From VBDM01 sp963699535 (GTDB lineage Bacteria > Pseudomonadota > Gammaproteobacteria > Burkholderiales > SG8-39): DNA of 64,000 nucleotides. The position numbers and the translations under genes are program-made. This document shows positions 10,433 through 20,723 of this stretch, piece after piece. A model generated the notes under the pieces. That model ran no database searches, was not told the origin of the DNA, and worked only from the letters and a program-made list of their open reading frames with translations. The stretch's first letter is position 1; every line of letters begins with the position of its first letter. Location of the stretch: positions 15,776 through 79,775 of the forward strand of contig CAVOUJ010000015.1 in assembly GCA_963699535.1 (NCBI GenBank), read 5' to 3'.

Positions 10433-11760
10433 TCGCCGGCGACGCGGTAGAGCGCGCTCTGCGCGTGCGCGGCGAGGCCCTCGCCGTGCGCGAGCGTCGC
10501 CGCGACGGGGCCCAGCGCGCGCGCCGCCGCGGGCGAGACGTCGAGCACGCTCGAGCGCTTCTGGAAATCGTAGACGCCGAGCGGCGACGAGAAGCGCGCG
10601 GTGCGGCCGGTCGGCAGCACGTGGTTCGGGCCGGCGCAGTAGTCGCCGAGCGCCTCCGACGCGTGGTGCCCCATGAAGATCGCGCCCGGCGTGGCGGATC
10701 TTCGGCAGCAGCGCGGCGGGATCGGCGACGGCGAGCTCCAGGTGCTCGGGCGCGATGCGGTTGGCGATCGCGCACGCCTCGTCGAGATCGCGCGACCCGG
10801 ATCAGCGCGCCGCGATTCGCGAGCGACGCGGCGATGATCGCGCGCCGCGGCATCGTCGGCGATCTGCCGCTGCGCGCTCGCCGCGACCGCGTCGAGCATG
10901 CGCCGCGTCGGGCGTGACCAGGATCGCCTGCGCGAGCTCGTCGTGCTCGGCCTGCGAGAAGAGGTCCATCGCGACCCAGTCCGGGTTGGCGGTCGCGTCG
11001 GCGATGACGAGGATCTCCGACACGCCGGCGACCATGTCGATGCCGACGGTGCCGAACACGCGGCGCTTCGCCGCCGCGACGTAGGCGTTGCCGGGGCCGC
11101 AGATCTTGTCGACCGCCGGAACCGTCGCCGTGCCGTAGGCGAGCGCCGCGATCGCCTGCGCGCCGCCGATCGTGAACGCGCGCGACACGCCGGCGAGATG
11201 CGCCGCGGCGAGCACCAGCGGATTGCGCACGCCGTCGGGCGTCGGCACGACCATGACGATCTCGCGCGACGCCGGCGACGTGCGCCGGAATCACGTTCAT
11301 CAGCACCGACGACGGATACGCGGCCTTGCCGCCCGGCACGTAGACGCCGACGCGGTCGAGCGGCGTCACCTGCTGGCCGAACTCGCTGCCGTCGGCTTCG
11401 CGATACGACCAGGACTCCAGCTTCTGCCGCTCGTGGTAGGCGCGGATGCGCGCCGGCGGCCGTCTGCAGCGCGTCGCGCTGCGCCGGCGGGCAGCGCGTC
11501 GAACGCGCGCCGCATCTCGTCGGCCGTGATCTCGAGCGCCGCCGACCGACGCCGCATGCACGCCGTCGAAGCGCGCCGTGTATTCGAGCACCGCCGCGTC
11601 GCCGCGCGCGCGCACGTCGGCGACGATCGCGCGCGACCGTCGCGTCGACCGCCGGGTCCTGCGCCGACTCGAACGCGATCGAGCGCGGCGAGTCGCGGCG
11701 TCGAAACCGGGCGCCGCCGCGTCGAGGCGGCGCAGCGACGAGCGGCGTGCCAGCGTTCAC
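10429..11760 (-). CDS. hisD: Histidinol dehydrogenase (frameshifted)
   Basis: Last two oxidation steps of histidine synthesis. A GTG start at 11760 overlaps the hisG stop (GTGA). Diagnostic stretches: PLDRVGVYVPGGKAAYPSSVLMN, IGGAQAIAALAYGTATVPAVDKICGPGNAYV, FGTVGIDMVAGVSEILVIAD, FSQAEHDELAQAILVTPD (zinc/catalytic histidines) and GPNHVLPTGRTARFSSPLGVYDF. Ends ALYRVAGE with TGA overlapping the hisC ATG. Several frameshifts. Confidence 0.92.
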   Translation of the reverse strand: MNAGTPLVAAPPRRGGARFRRRDSPRSIAFESAQDPAVDATVARDRRRRARARRRGGARIHGALRRRACGVGRRRSRSRPTRCGARSTRCPPAQRDALQTAAGAHPRLPRAAEAGVLVVSRSRRQRVRPAGDAARPRRRLRAGRQGRVSVVGADERDSGARRRRRARSSWSCRRPTACAIRWCSPRRISPACRARSRSAARRRSRRSPTARRRFRRSTRSAAPATPTSRRRSAACSAPSASTWSPACRRSSSSPTRPPTRTGSRWTSSRRPSTTSSRRRSWSRPTRRMLDAVAASAQRQIADDAAARDHRRVARESRRADPGRAISTRRARSPTASRPSTWSSPSPIPPRCCRRSATPGAIFMGHHASEALGDYCAGPNHVLPTGRTARFSSPLGVYDFQKRSSVLDVSPAAARALGPVAATLAHGEGLAAHAQSALYRVAGE

Positions 11761-12471
11761 TGGCGGCCCGCGTTCACCGCTCCGTCGGCCGCCGCGCCGC
11801 GCTCGACGGCGGCCGCGATCGCGTCGAGCAGCGGCTGCACCACGTCGCGCTTCAGCTTGAGCGCGGCCGGATTGACGATGAGCCGCGAGCTGATCGGCAG
11901 GATGTCCTCGACGACGACGAGATCGTTGGCCTTCAGCGTGTTGCCGGAGCTCACGAGGTCGACGATCGCGTCGGCGAGCCCGACCAGCGGCGCGAGCTCC
12001 ATCGAGCCGTAGAGCTTGATGAGGTCGACGTGCATGCCCTTGGCGGCGAAGTGCTCGCGCGCGGTCTTCACGTACTTGGTCGCGACGCGGATGCGCGCGC
12101 CGCGCTGGACGGTGCCCGCCCAGTCGAAGCCGCGCTTGGTCGCGACCACCATCCGGCAGCGGCCGATCTCGAGGTCGAGCGGCTGGTAGAGCCCCTCGCC
12201 GCCGTGCTCGAGCAGCACGTCCTTGCCGGCGACGCCGACGTCGGCGGCGCCGTGCTGCACGTAGGTCGGCACGTCGGAGGCGCGCACGATCACGACCGAG
12301 ACACCGGGCCGGTTGGTGCCGATGATCAGCTTGCGCGAGGACTCCGGATCCTCGGCCGGCACGATGCCCGCCGCGCGCGAGCAGCGGCAGCGTCTCGTCG
12401 AAGATGCGCCCCTTGGAGAGGGCGAGCGTGAGCGTCGGCACAGGCGGGCGGCGGTAGAGCGCAGGCTTCAT
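11757..12471 (-). CDS. hisG: ATP phosphoribosyltransferase, short form (one frameshift)
   Basis: First, committed step of histidine synthesis. LTLALSKGRIFDETLPLLARAG is followed, after a frameshift near 12372, by a clean run PAEDPESSRKLIIGTNRPGVSVVIVRASDVPTYVQHGAADVGVAGKDVLLEHG, GFDWAGTVQRGARIRVATKY and VDLVSSGNTLKANDLVVVEDIL (PRPP-binding), ending NAGRQ. The ~215-residue length lacks the regulatory domain, the HisZ-dependent short form. Start could be ATG 12471 or an internal GTG near 12440. Confidence 0.92.
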
Positions 12472-12507
12472 TCTACCGGACCGGCCGCGTCACGGCCCGT
12501 CGCAACC

Positions 12508-13336
12508 TCACTGCCGCGCCGTGCGCACGTTCGACGGGCGGCCGGCTCGTCCGCCGCTGCGTGCGATACGGATTGATGTCGACGCCGCCGCGCCGCGTGA
12601 AGCGCGCGTACACCGACAGCGCTTCCGGCGCGGCAGCGCCGCCAGACGTCGACGAAGATGCGCTCGACGCAGTGCTCGTGGAAGCCCGGATGACGGCGAA
12701 ACGACACGAGATAGCGCAGCAGGCCCGCGCGATCGATGCGCGCGCCGCGGTAGGCGAGCTGCACGCTGGCGTAGTCGGGCTGCCCGGTGACCGGGCACAC
12801 CGAGCGGAAGAGCCGCGTGCACAGCGTCTCGGCGACGGCCGGCGCCGCCGGCGACGAGCGCTTCGGGTACGGGCTCGTAACGGTCGACGGCGATCGGCAG
12901 CCGTCGAGGCAGCTCGCCGGCGAGCTCGCGCGTGCGGCAGCGCCGCAAGATCCCGCGGCAGCGTCAGCGTCACGTCGACCGCCGCGCCGGCCGCCGCGGA
13001 CAGGTCGCGCGCGATCGCCGCCGCGACGTCGGTCCGCGGCGAAGCGCGTCTGCTTGAACGCCGTCGAGGTAGAGCTTGACCGATTTCGACTCGACGATCC
13101 GCGGCGAGTCGCGCCGGCACGGCGAACGCGCGATCGGCGACCTGCGGCTTGCCGGCGGCGTCGAGCCAGGTCAGCTCGTAGGCGGTCCACAGGTCGACGC
13201 CGCGGAACGGCAGCGCGGCGCCGAATCCGAGCTCCGCGCGCTGCGGCGCGCGCTCGACCGGGAACAGGAGCGCGGGATCGTAGCGTTCGGCGTACGTCGT
13301 CGCGTGGCCGAGCGGCGAGGCGTCGAGGTCGGTCAT
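12508..13336 (-). CDS. queF: NADPH-dependent 7-cyano-7-deazaguanine reductase, long form (frameshifted)
   Basis: Converts preQ0 to preQ1 in queuosine synthesis. The N-terminal T-fold half starts MTDLDASPLGHATTYAERYDPALLFPVERA and LWTAYELTWLDAAGKPQVA. ESKSVKLYLD is the family's E(S/T)KS-LK..L motif region. The second half has LPIAVDRYEPVPE, CPVTGQPDYASVQLAYRG and RFAVIRASTSTASSA-type scrambled pieces, ending GVDINPYRTQRR...NVRTARQ at 12508. The two-domain unimodular-duplicate length (~275 aa) is the E. coli type. Its place between murA and hisG is unusual. Five or more frameshifts. Confidence 0.88.
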
Positions 13337-13347
13337 GCGGCCACCGG

Positions 13348-14604
<1,257 letters not shown>

Positions 14605-14696
14605 CTCAGCGCCCGCCCGGCCGCGGCCGAAAGCGAGGGCAGCCGCGGCGCCCCCTCGGGGGGCGGCGAACGCAGTGAGCGTGGGGGCCGTTCATC

Positions 14697-14943
14697 TCAG
14701 CGGACCCGGGCCGCCGCCCATTGCGCCGGGGTGAGCGTCGTCATCGACAGCGCGTGGATCTCCTCGCGCATCCGGTCGCCCAGCGCCGCGTAGACGAGCT
14801 GGTGCTGGCGGACCCTGGACAGGCCCTCGAAGGCCGCGACTACGATCGAGCGCCTCCCAGTGGTGGCCGTCGCCGCGCACCTCGACGTGCTCGCAGGCGA
14901 GGCCCGCGGCGATCGAGCGTCTCGATGGATTCGGCGGATGGCC
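14697..14943 (-). CDS. BolA/IbaG-family protein (frameshifted N-terminus)
   Basis: Small stress/iron-sulfur-associated protein. Reading ESIETLIAAGLACEHVEVRGDGHHWEA from one frame and FEGLSRVRQHQLVYAALGDRMREEIHALSMTTLTPAQWAA from the next gives a complete IbaG-like protein ending ARVR at 14697. The conserved H-x-x-V-Y-x-A-L-x-x-x-M motif is clear. The exact start is hidden by an extra base around 14925. Betaproteobacteria keep this gene directly upstream of murA, as here. Confidence 0.85.
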
Positions 14944-14988
14944 ATCGCGGACGGGTCGGACGCGATGCGGCGGCGCGGCGGACGCCGG

Positions 14989-15775
14989 TCAGTGCCGCAG
15001 CTTCCAGCCGCGTCGCGAGCAGCGCGAGCGTCGAGCCCGGCGAAGCGCGACGCAGCACGCGGCGACGATCGCGAGGCTCGGTCGCCGGCGACACGTCGGA
15101 CAGGCCGAAAAAGCCGTAGCGGAACCCGTCGATCATATAGAAGAACGGATTGAAGCGCGACAGCGCCTGCCAGAACGGCGGCAGCGAGTGGATCGAGTAG
15201 AACACGCCGGACAGGAACGTGAGCGGCATGATGATGAAGTTCTGGAACGCGGCGAGTCTGGTCGAACTTGTCGGCCCAGATGCCGGCGATCAGGCCCAGC
15301 GTGCCGAGGATCGCGCTGCCGAGCAGCGCGAAGGCGAGCGCCCAGAGCGGGTGCGGCAGGCGCAGCAGCGACGGCGCGAAGAGCAGCGTGACGGCGAACA
15401 CGCCGAGGCCGACGACGATGCCGCGCACCATCGCGCCCAGCACGTAGGCGGCGAAGAGGTCGAGCGGCGACAGCGGCGGCAGCAGCATGAAGATCAGGTT
15501 GCCGGTGATCTTGCGACTGGATCAGCGACGACGAGCGTGTTGGCGAACGCGTTCTGCAGCACCGACATCATCACGAGGCCGGGAACCAGGAACGCCGTGT
15601 AGCGTCACCTGGCCGTCGAACACCGAGACGCTCGACTCGAGCACGTGCGAGAAGATCAGCAGGTACAGCAGCGCCGTCAGCACCGGCGCCAGCGATCGTC
15701 TGGAAGCTCACCTTCCAGAAGCGCAGCAGCTCCTTGTAGAGCAGCGTGAGCCAGCCGGCGCCCGCGATCGCGCAT
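14989..15775 (-). CDS. ABC-2 type transporter permease (frameshifted)
   Basis: Inner-membrane exporter permease. Frames combine to WLTLLYKELLRFWKVSFQTI, MMSVLQNAFANT, GNLIFMLLPPLSPLDLFAAYVLGAMVRGIVVGLGVFAVTLLF, LLGSAILGTLGLIAGIWADKFDQ and PLTFLSGVFYSIHSLPPFWQALSRFNPFFYMIDGFRYGFFG, the ABC-2 signature of the YadH type. A corrected end GWKLRH gives TGA at 14989. Start ATG overlaps the ATPase stop (TGATG). The exported substrate is unknown; the pair is conserved next to mla genes in betaproteobacteria. Confidence 0.88.
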
Positions 15776-16702
15776 CACGGCCGCGATCCCTTGCCGGTCG
15801 CCGCGGCGGCGCGCGCCCATGATCCGCAGGAACACCTGCTCGAGGTCGGTCTCCTGCAGCGCGAGCTCGTCGATGGCGATGCCCTCGTCGCGCAGCGCGG
15901 CGAGCAGCGTCTCGAGCTCGGCGTAGCGCTCGAGGCCGATGAAGAGGATCGCCGCGCTCCTGCCGCAGCACGCGCGGCTGCCAGCGCCGCCGGCACGCGC
16001 GCGGCGACCAGCCGCACGGTGAGCCCGGCGAAGCGCGACAGCAGGTTCTGCGTGGTGTCGAGCGCGACGACCCTGCCCGCCTTCAGCATCGCGATGCGGC
16101 CGCACAGCGCCTCGGCCTCCTCGAGATAGTGCGTCGTCAGGATGATCGTGTGGCCGTCGCGATTGAGCTTGCGGATGAACCCCCACAGGCTCTGCCGCAG
16201 CTCGACGTCGACGCCGGCGGTCGGCTCGTCGAGCACGATCACCGGCGGCTTGTGCACCAGCGCCTGGCCGACCAGCACGCGCCGCTTCATGCCGCCGGAG
16301 AGCGAGCGCATGTTGGCGTCGGCCTTCGCCACGAGGTCGAGGTGGTGCAGGATCTCGTCGATCCACGGCGCCGTTGTCGCGGATGCCGAAGTAGCCGGAC
16401 TGGATGCGGAGCGTCTCGCGCACGGTGAAGAACGGATCGAACACGAGCTCCTGCGGCACGACGCCCAGCGCGCGGCGCGCGGCGCGGTAGTCGGCGACGA
16501 CGTCGTGGCCGAGGATGCGCGCGGTGCCGCGGTCGGCGCGCGTCAGCCCGGCGAGGATCGAGATCAGCGTCGTCTTGCCGGCGCCGTTGGGCCCCAGCAG
16601 CCCGAAGAACTCGCCCTCCTCGACCGTCAGGCTCACGCCGTCGAGCGCCTGCACGCTGCCGAAGCGGCGGGCGACGTTGATGACTTCGACGGCGGCGGGC
16701 AC
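15775..16702 (-). CDS. ABC transporter ATP-binding protein, YadG type (frameshifted)
   Basis: Energises the adjacent ABC-2 permease. GTG at 16702 gives VPAAVEVINVARRFGSVQALDGVSLTVEEGEFFGLLGPNGAGKTTLISIL (Walker A GPNGAGKTT), then LGVVPQELVFDPFFTVRETL. After frameshifts: RSLSGGMKRRVLVGQALVHKPPVIVLDEPTAGVD (signature and Walker B) and IILTTHYLEEAEALCGRIAML. A C-terminal ELALQETDLEQVFLRIMG domain follows. Stop TGA 15775-15777. Confidence 0.9.
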
Positions 16703-16773
16703 GGGCAGGAAACCGGCAGGACGGCGAGACTGCGACGCGACGGGCGGCACCGGCTGGCGCGCGCGGTTTCCGC

Positions 16774-17094
16774 TCAATCGGCCGAGGATCTCCTCGACGC
16801 CGTAAACGCGGCGAGCGACGTCGAGCGCAGCGGGAACGCCGACGAAGGGCAGCGGCTTGCCGTCTCGGCGGCGCGCCGCTTGAGCGCGAGCAGCACCGCG
16901 ACGGCGGCCGAGTCGACCGCACCGATGCCGGCGAGATCGATCTCGCCGGCAGGGCGGCAGCGGCAGCGCCGCCGCGCCGCGAGCACGCGCCGGCGTTGGC
17001 GAAGGTGAGCGCGCCGGCGAACGACCAGCGCGCGCCGTCGGCGCTCGGGGCAAAGCTCCGCGCCCAGATCGTCCCCCGCACCGCGTTCGGCCAT
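16774..17094 (-). CDS. mlaB: STAS-domain protein, MlaB-like (frameshifted)
   Basis: ATG at 17094 overlaps the mlaC stop (TGATG). Frames combine to MAERGAGDDLGAEL, RWSFAGALTFANAG, PAGEIDLAGIGAVDSAAVAVLLALKRRAAE (the STAS helix with D-S-A phosphorylation-like motif) and PFVGVPAALDVARRVYGVEEILG. Family members bind the MlaF ATPase and support the phospholipid transporter. The stop used here (16774) is one of two possible frames. Confidence 0.75.
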   Translation of the reverse strand: MAERGAGDDLGAELCPERRRRALVVRRRAHLRQRRRVLAARRRCRCRPAGEIDLAGIGAVDSAAVAVLLALKRRAAETASRCPSSAFPLRSTSLAAFTASRRSSAD

Positions 17095-17736
17095 CACTTG
17101 GCGGCGACGCCCTTGTTCCGGTCGGCGAGCGTCTTGATCAGGCCGTCGACGCCGCCGTTCTTGATCTGCTCGTTGAACTCGTCGCGATAGTTGGTGACGA
17201 GCGACACGCCGCCGACGATGACGTCGTAGCACTTCCAGCCGTCGGCCTTCTTCTCCATGCTGTAGTCGATCTGGACCGGCGCGCCGCTGGCCCGCTGCAC
17301 GGCCGTGCGCACGGTGACGTCGGTGTCGCCGGGGTTCATCCGCAGCGGCTTGTAGTCGATCGTCTCGTTGCGGTACTGGGTGAGCGCGCCCGAGTACGTG
17401 CGCACGAGCAGCGCCGCGGAACTCGTCGGTCAGCCGCTTCTGCTGCTCGGGCGTGGCCGCGCGCCAGTTCTTGCCCATCGCCAGCGCCGTCATCCGCGCG
17501 AAGTCGAAGTTGGGCAGCAGCTTCGTCTCGATCACCTCGCGGATGCGCGCCTCGTTGCCGGCCTGGATCAGCGGATCGGCCTTGATCGTCGCGAGGACGT
17601 CCTGCGCGACGCGCTTGACCAGCGCATCGGGCGCCTCCTGCGCGTGCGCAGGCGCGGCCGCCAGCAGCGACAGCGCCGCGGCGAGCAGCAGCAACGCGGC
17701 CGCGCCGGGCGGCACGGCATGGAGTCGCATGACCAT
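17094..17736 (-). CDS. mlaC: Periplasmic phospholipid-binding protein MlaC (frameshifted)
   Basis: Shuttles phospholipid between the MlaA and MlaFEDB complexes. A clear signal peptide (AAALLLLAAALSLLAAAPAHAQ) is followed by EAPDALVKRVAQDVLATIKADPLI, ETKLLPNFDFARMTALAMGKNWRAATPEQQKRLTDEF and, after a frameshift near 17420, LRMNPGDTDVTVRTAVQRASGAPVQIDYSMEKKADGWKCYDVIVGGVSLVTNYRDEFN, all typical Tol_Tol_Ttg2/MlaC. Stop at 17094. Confidence 0.92.
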
Positions 17737-18452
17737 CTATTCCTCCTCGGGTTCCGGCGGCGGCTTGCCGTCGTAGACGCAGGTAGCGGCGCCGCTGCAG
17801 GTAGGCGTTGCGGATGAAGAGGTAGCGGTCGAGCGCCGCGGTGTCGACGAGCTGGCGCCGTCGCCAGCGCCTGCGCGCGCAGGTCGACGGCGCCCACGCC
17901 GTAGAGGACGTTGCGCACCGGGACGTCGGGGATGTAGCCGACCGGCCCCACGGCGATCCGCGCAATCCAGCCTGCGCCGTCGCGCACCGTCGTCGGCCCG
18001 AAGAGCGGGACGAACAGGTACGGCCCCTGTCGAAGCCCCAGTCGCCGAAGGTCTGCCCGAAGTCCTCGTTGCCGCGCTCGATGCCCACCATCCGACGCGA
18101 GGTCGAACATGCCGCCGAGCCCGAACCCGGTGTTGAGCATCACGCGGCCGAAGTCGTCGCCGACCTTGTCGAGCTTGCCCTGCAGCAGGCCGTTGACCGC
18201 CGAGAACAGGTCGTCGATGTTGTTGAAGACGTTGGACACCGCCTGTGCGGATCGGCTCCGGGACGACGTCGACGTACGCCTGGATCGCGGCTTCACGATC
18301 GCCGTGTCGACCGCGTCGTGAACCTCGATACATCGCGCGGTTCATCGGCTCGAACGGGTCGACGCGCGACGGCGCCGCCGCGCAGCCGGCAAGCAGCGCC
18401 GCCGCGAGCGCGACCACGGCGGGACGAATCGCGGCATGTCGCGCGCGATCAT
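17737..18452 (-). CDS. mlaA: Outer-membrane lipoprotein MlaA/VacJ (frameshifted)
   Basis: ATG at 18452 overlaps the mlaD stop (ATGA). Lipoprotein leader AAALLAGCAAAP with lipobox cysteine, then SRVDPFEPMNRAMY (VacJ signature), AVSNVFNNIDDLFSAVNGLLQGKLDKVGDDFGRVMLNTGFGLGGMFDLASD, GIERGNEDFGQTFGDWG and PVRNVLYGVGAVD across frames. Ends KPPPEPEEE at TAG 17737, adjacent to mlaC. In E. coli mlaA is elsewhere; here it sits inside the mla operon. Confidence 0.92.
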
Positions 18453-18952
18453 GGGCCGCTCACTTTCGCGCCGCCGCTCGCGGCCTTGTCGAACAGGAAC
18501 TGGCCGATCAGCTTCTCCAGCACGACCGCCGACTGCGTCTTCGCGATCTTCCCGCCGTCGGCGAGCATCTTCGGGTCGCCGCCGGCGTCGAGCCCGATGT
18601 AGACCTCGCCCAGCAGGCCCGACGTCAGGATCGACGCGATCGTGTCCGTCGTGAACTCGTAGCCGTTGTCGATCTTGAGCGTGACCACGGCCTGGTAGGT
18701 CGTCGGATCGAGCTTGATCCGCTCGACGCGGCCGACGACGACGCCCGCCGCCTTGACCGGCGCGCGCAGCTTGAGGCCGCCGATGTTGTCGAAGCGCGCC
18801 TCGAGCCGGTAGCCCGGGGCCGAGTCGAAGCTCACCAGATTGCCGACCTTGAGCGCGAGGAACAGGATCGCGCCGATGCCGATCGCGACGAAGATGCCGA
18901 CCCAGAGGTCGATGGTCGAGCGGTTCAGATCCGTTCGTCTGTCCGATTGCAT
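18449..18952 (-). CDS. mlaD: MCE-domain protein MlaD
   Basis: One of the few genes in this half that reads intact: 167 residues. An N-terminal membrane anchor (TIDLWVGIFVAIGIGAILFLALKVGNL) is followed by the MCE domain GYRLEARFDNIGGLKLRAPVKAAGVVVGRVERIKLDP, the hydrophobic-loop region YEFTTDTIASILTSGLLGEVYIGLDAGGDP and a C-terminal helix FLFDKAASGG. Forms the hexameric periplasmic ring of the Mla transporter. The stop overlaps the mlaA start. Confidence 0.95.
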   Translation of the reverse strand: MQSDRRTDLNRSTIDLWVGIFVAIGIGAILFLALKVGNLVSFDSAPGYRLEARFDNIGGLKLRAPVKAAGVVVGRVERIKLDPTTYQAVVTLKIDNGYEFTTDTIASILTSGLLGEVYIGLDAGGDPKMLADGGKIAKTQSAVVLEKLIGQFLFDKAASGGAKVSGP

Positions 18953-19754
18953 CCCCGGAACATGAAGACGGTGAGGACGAAATCGAGCGCCAGGATCGCG
19001 AGCGAGCTCTCGACCACGGTGCGCGTCGTCGCGCTCGACACGCCCTCGGCGGTCGGCTTCGCGTCGTAGCCCTCGAACACGGCGATCAGGCTGACCGCGA
19101 CGCCGAACACGACGCTCTTGATGATCGCCGTTGACGATGTCGAAGCGAAAGTCGACGCCGCCTGCATGTTGCCCCAGAACGCGCCGGGGTCGATGCCGAT
19201 GAGCCGGACGCCGACGAGGTAGGCGCCGAACACGCCCATCGTCGAGAACAGCGCGGCGAGCAGCGGCATCGAGATGACGCCGCCCCAGAAGCGCGGCGCG
19301 ACGACGCGCGCCAGCGGATCGACGGCCATCATCTCCATCGCCGACAGCTGCTCGGTCGCCTTCATCAGGCCGATCTCGGCGGTGATCGCGCTGCCGGCGC
19401 GGCTCGCGAACAGCAGCCCGGCGACCACCGGCCCGAGCTCGCGCACCAGCGACAGCGCGACGAGGATGCCGAGCGACTCGTCGGCGCCGTAGCGCTGCAG
19501 CACGTCGTAGCCCTGCAGCGCCAGCACCATGCCGACGAACAGGCCGGACACCAGGATGATGACCAGCGAGAGCACGCCCGAGAAGTAGATCTCGCGCACC
19601 GTGAGGTGCAGGCGGGCGAACGCCGCCGGCGTCTCCTGGACGACCGCGACGAAGAAGCGCGCGGCGTAGCCCAGCCGGCGCGATCGCGGCGATCGACGTG
19701 CGCGCCGAGCCGGCGCAGCGCGTCGGCGATGCCCGTGGCGGCGGCGCTAAGCAC
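18925..19754 (-). CDS. mlaE: ABC transporter permease MlaE (frameshifted)
   Basis: GTG at 19754 overlaps the mlaF stop. N-terminal GIADALRRLGAHV, then an intact block MREIYFSGVLSLVIILVSGLFVGMVLALQGYDVLQRYGADESLGILVALSLVRELGPVVAGLLFASRAGSAITAEIGLMK (MlaE/Ttg2B signature) and MPLLAALFSTMGVFGAYLVGV, then a short scramble near 19135 and GYDAKPTAEGVSSATTRTVVESSLAILALDFVLTVFMFRG. Stop at 18925 overlaps mlaD by 27 bp; the natural stop may lie earlier. Confidence 0.92.
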
Positions 19755-20589
19755 GGGCGAGGAGCTCGGCGCGGTACGGCGCGCCGGATAGTGGAACGGC
19801 ACCGGGCCGTCCGGCTCGCCGTCGACGAACTGGCGGACGAACGCATCGCCGGACGCGCGCACCTCGGCCGGGCGTGCCCTGCGCGATGATCCGGCCCTCG
19901 GAGACGAAATAGAGGTAGTCGACGATCTTCAGCGATTCGTACACGTCGTGCGTGACGACGACCGACGTGATGCCGAGCGCGTCGTTCAGCCGGCGGATCA
20001 GCTGCCCGACGACGCCGAGCGAGATCGGATCGAGTCCGGCGAACGGCTCGTCGTACATCACGAGCATCGGGTCGAGCGCGATCGCGCGCGCCAGCGCGAC
20101 GCGCCGCGCCATGCCGCCGGACAGCTCCGACGGCATCAGCTGCGCCGCGCCGCGCAGGCCGACCGCGTGCAGCTTCATCAGCACGAGGTCGCGGATCAGC
20201 TCCTCGGGCAGGTCGGTGTGCTCGCGCATCGGGAACGCGATGTTCTCGAACACGGTCATGTCGGTGAACAGCGCGCCGAACTGGAACAGCATGCCGATCT
20301 TGCGGCGCAGCGCGTAGAGCTCGTCGCGGTCGAGATCGGGCACCGACTGGCCGCCGACGCGCACGCGCCCGGACTGCGGCGCAGCTGCCCGCCGATCAGG
20401 CGCAGGATCGTCGTCTTGCCGCAGCCGGAGCCGCCCATGATCGCGACGACCTTGCCGCGCGGAATCGTCATCGAGATGCCCGTCGAGCACGGGCCGCCGG
20501 TCGTAGCCGAACGTCACGTCGGCCAGCTCGACGGCAATTTCGGGACGGGCGGCGGCCGGAGCGGGCGCCGGCGCGGTAGGGTCGGACAC
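19747..20589 (-). CDS. mlaF: ABC transporter ATP-binding protein MlaF (frameshifted)
   Basis: GTG start 20589 (VSDPTAPAPAPAAARPEIAVELADVTFGYDRRPVLDG). Walker A appears in another frame as MGGSGCGKTTILRLI. ELYALRRKIGMLFQFGALFTDMTVFENIAFPMREHTDLPE, LMPSELSGGMARRVALARAIALDPMLVMYDEPFAGLDPI and SVVVTHDVYESLKIVDYLYF complete the ATPase. Ends ELLARA at 19747. First gene of the mlaFEDACB run. Confidence 0.93.
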   Translation of the reverse strand: MSDPTAPAPAPAAARPEIAVELADVTFGYDRRPVLDGHLDDDSARQGRRDHGRLRLRQDDDPAPDRRAAAPQSGRVRVGGQSVPDLDRDELYALRRKIGMLFQFGALFTDMTVFENIAFPMREHTDLPEELIRDLVLMKLHAVGLRGAAQLMPSELSGGMARRVALARAIALDPMLVMYDEPFAGLDPISLGVVGQLIRRLNDALGITSVVVTHDVYESLKIVDYLYFVSEGRIIAQGTPGRGARVRRCVRPPVRRRRAGRPGAVPLSGAPYRAELLARA

Positions 20590-20723
20590 GGGGCGGGCGC
20601 TCGACACGAGGGAGCGCGATTGTAGCCGTACGCGCCGCCGCTCGCAATGACCGTAGCGTCGGTCATCGGACTCGCGACACGGCCATCGCAATCGGCGCGT
20701 CGGCGCCCGGCATGCGCCACACG

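Noticed and set aside
10429..12471. Apparent HisG-HisD fusion
   Set aside because: HisG's true stop and HisD's GTG overlap at 11757-11760; the continuous frame comes from frameshift errors.
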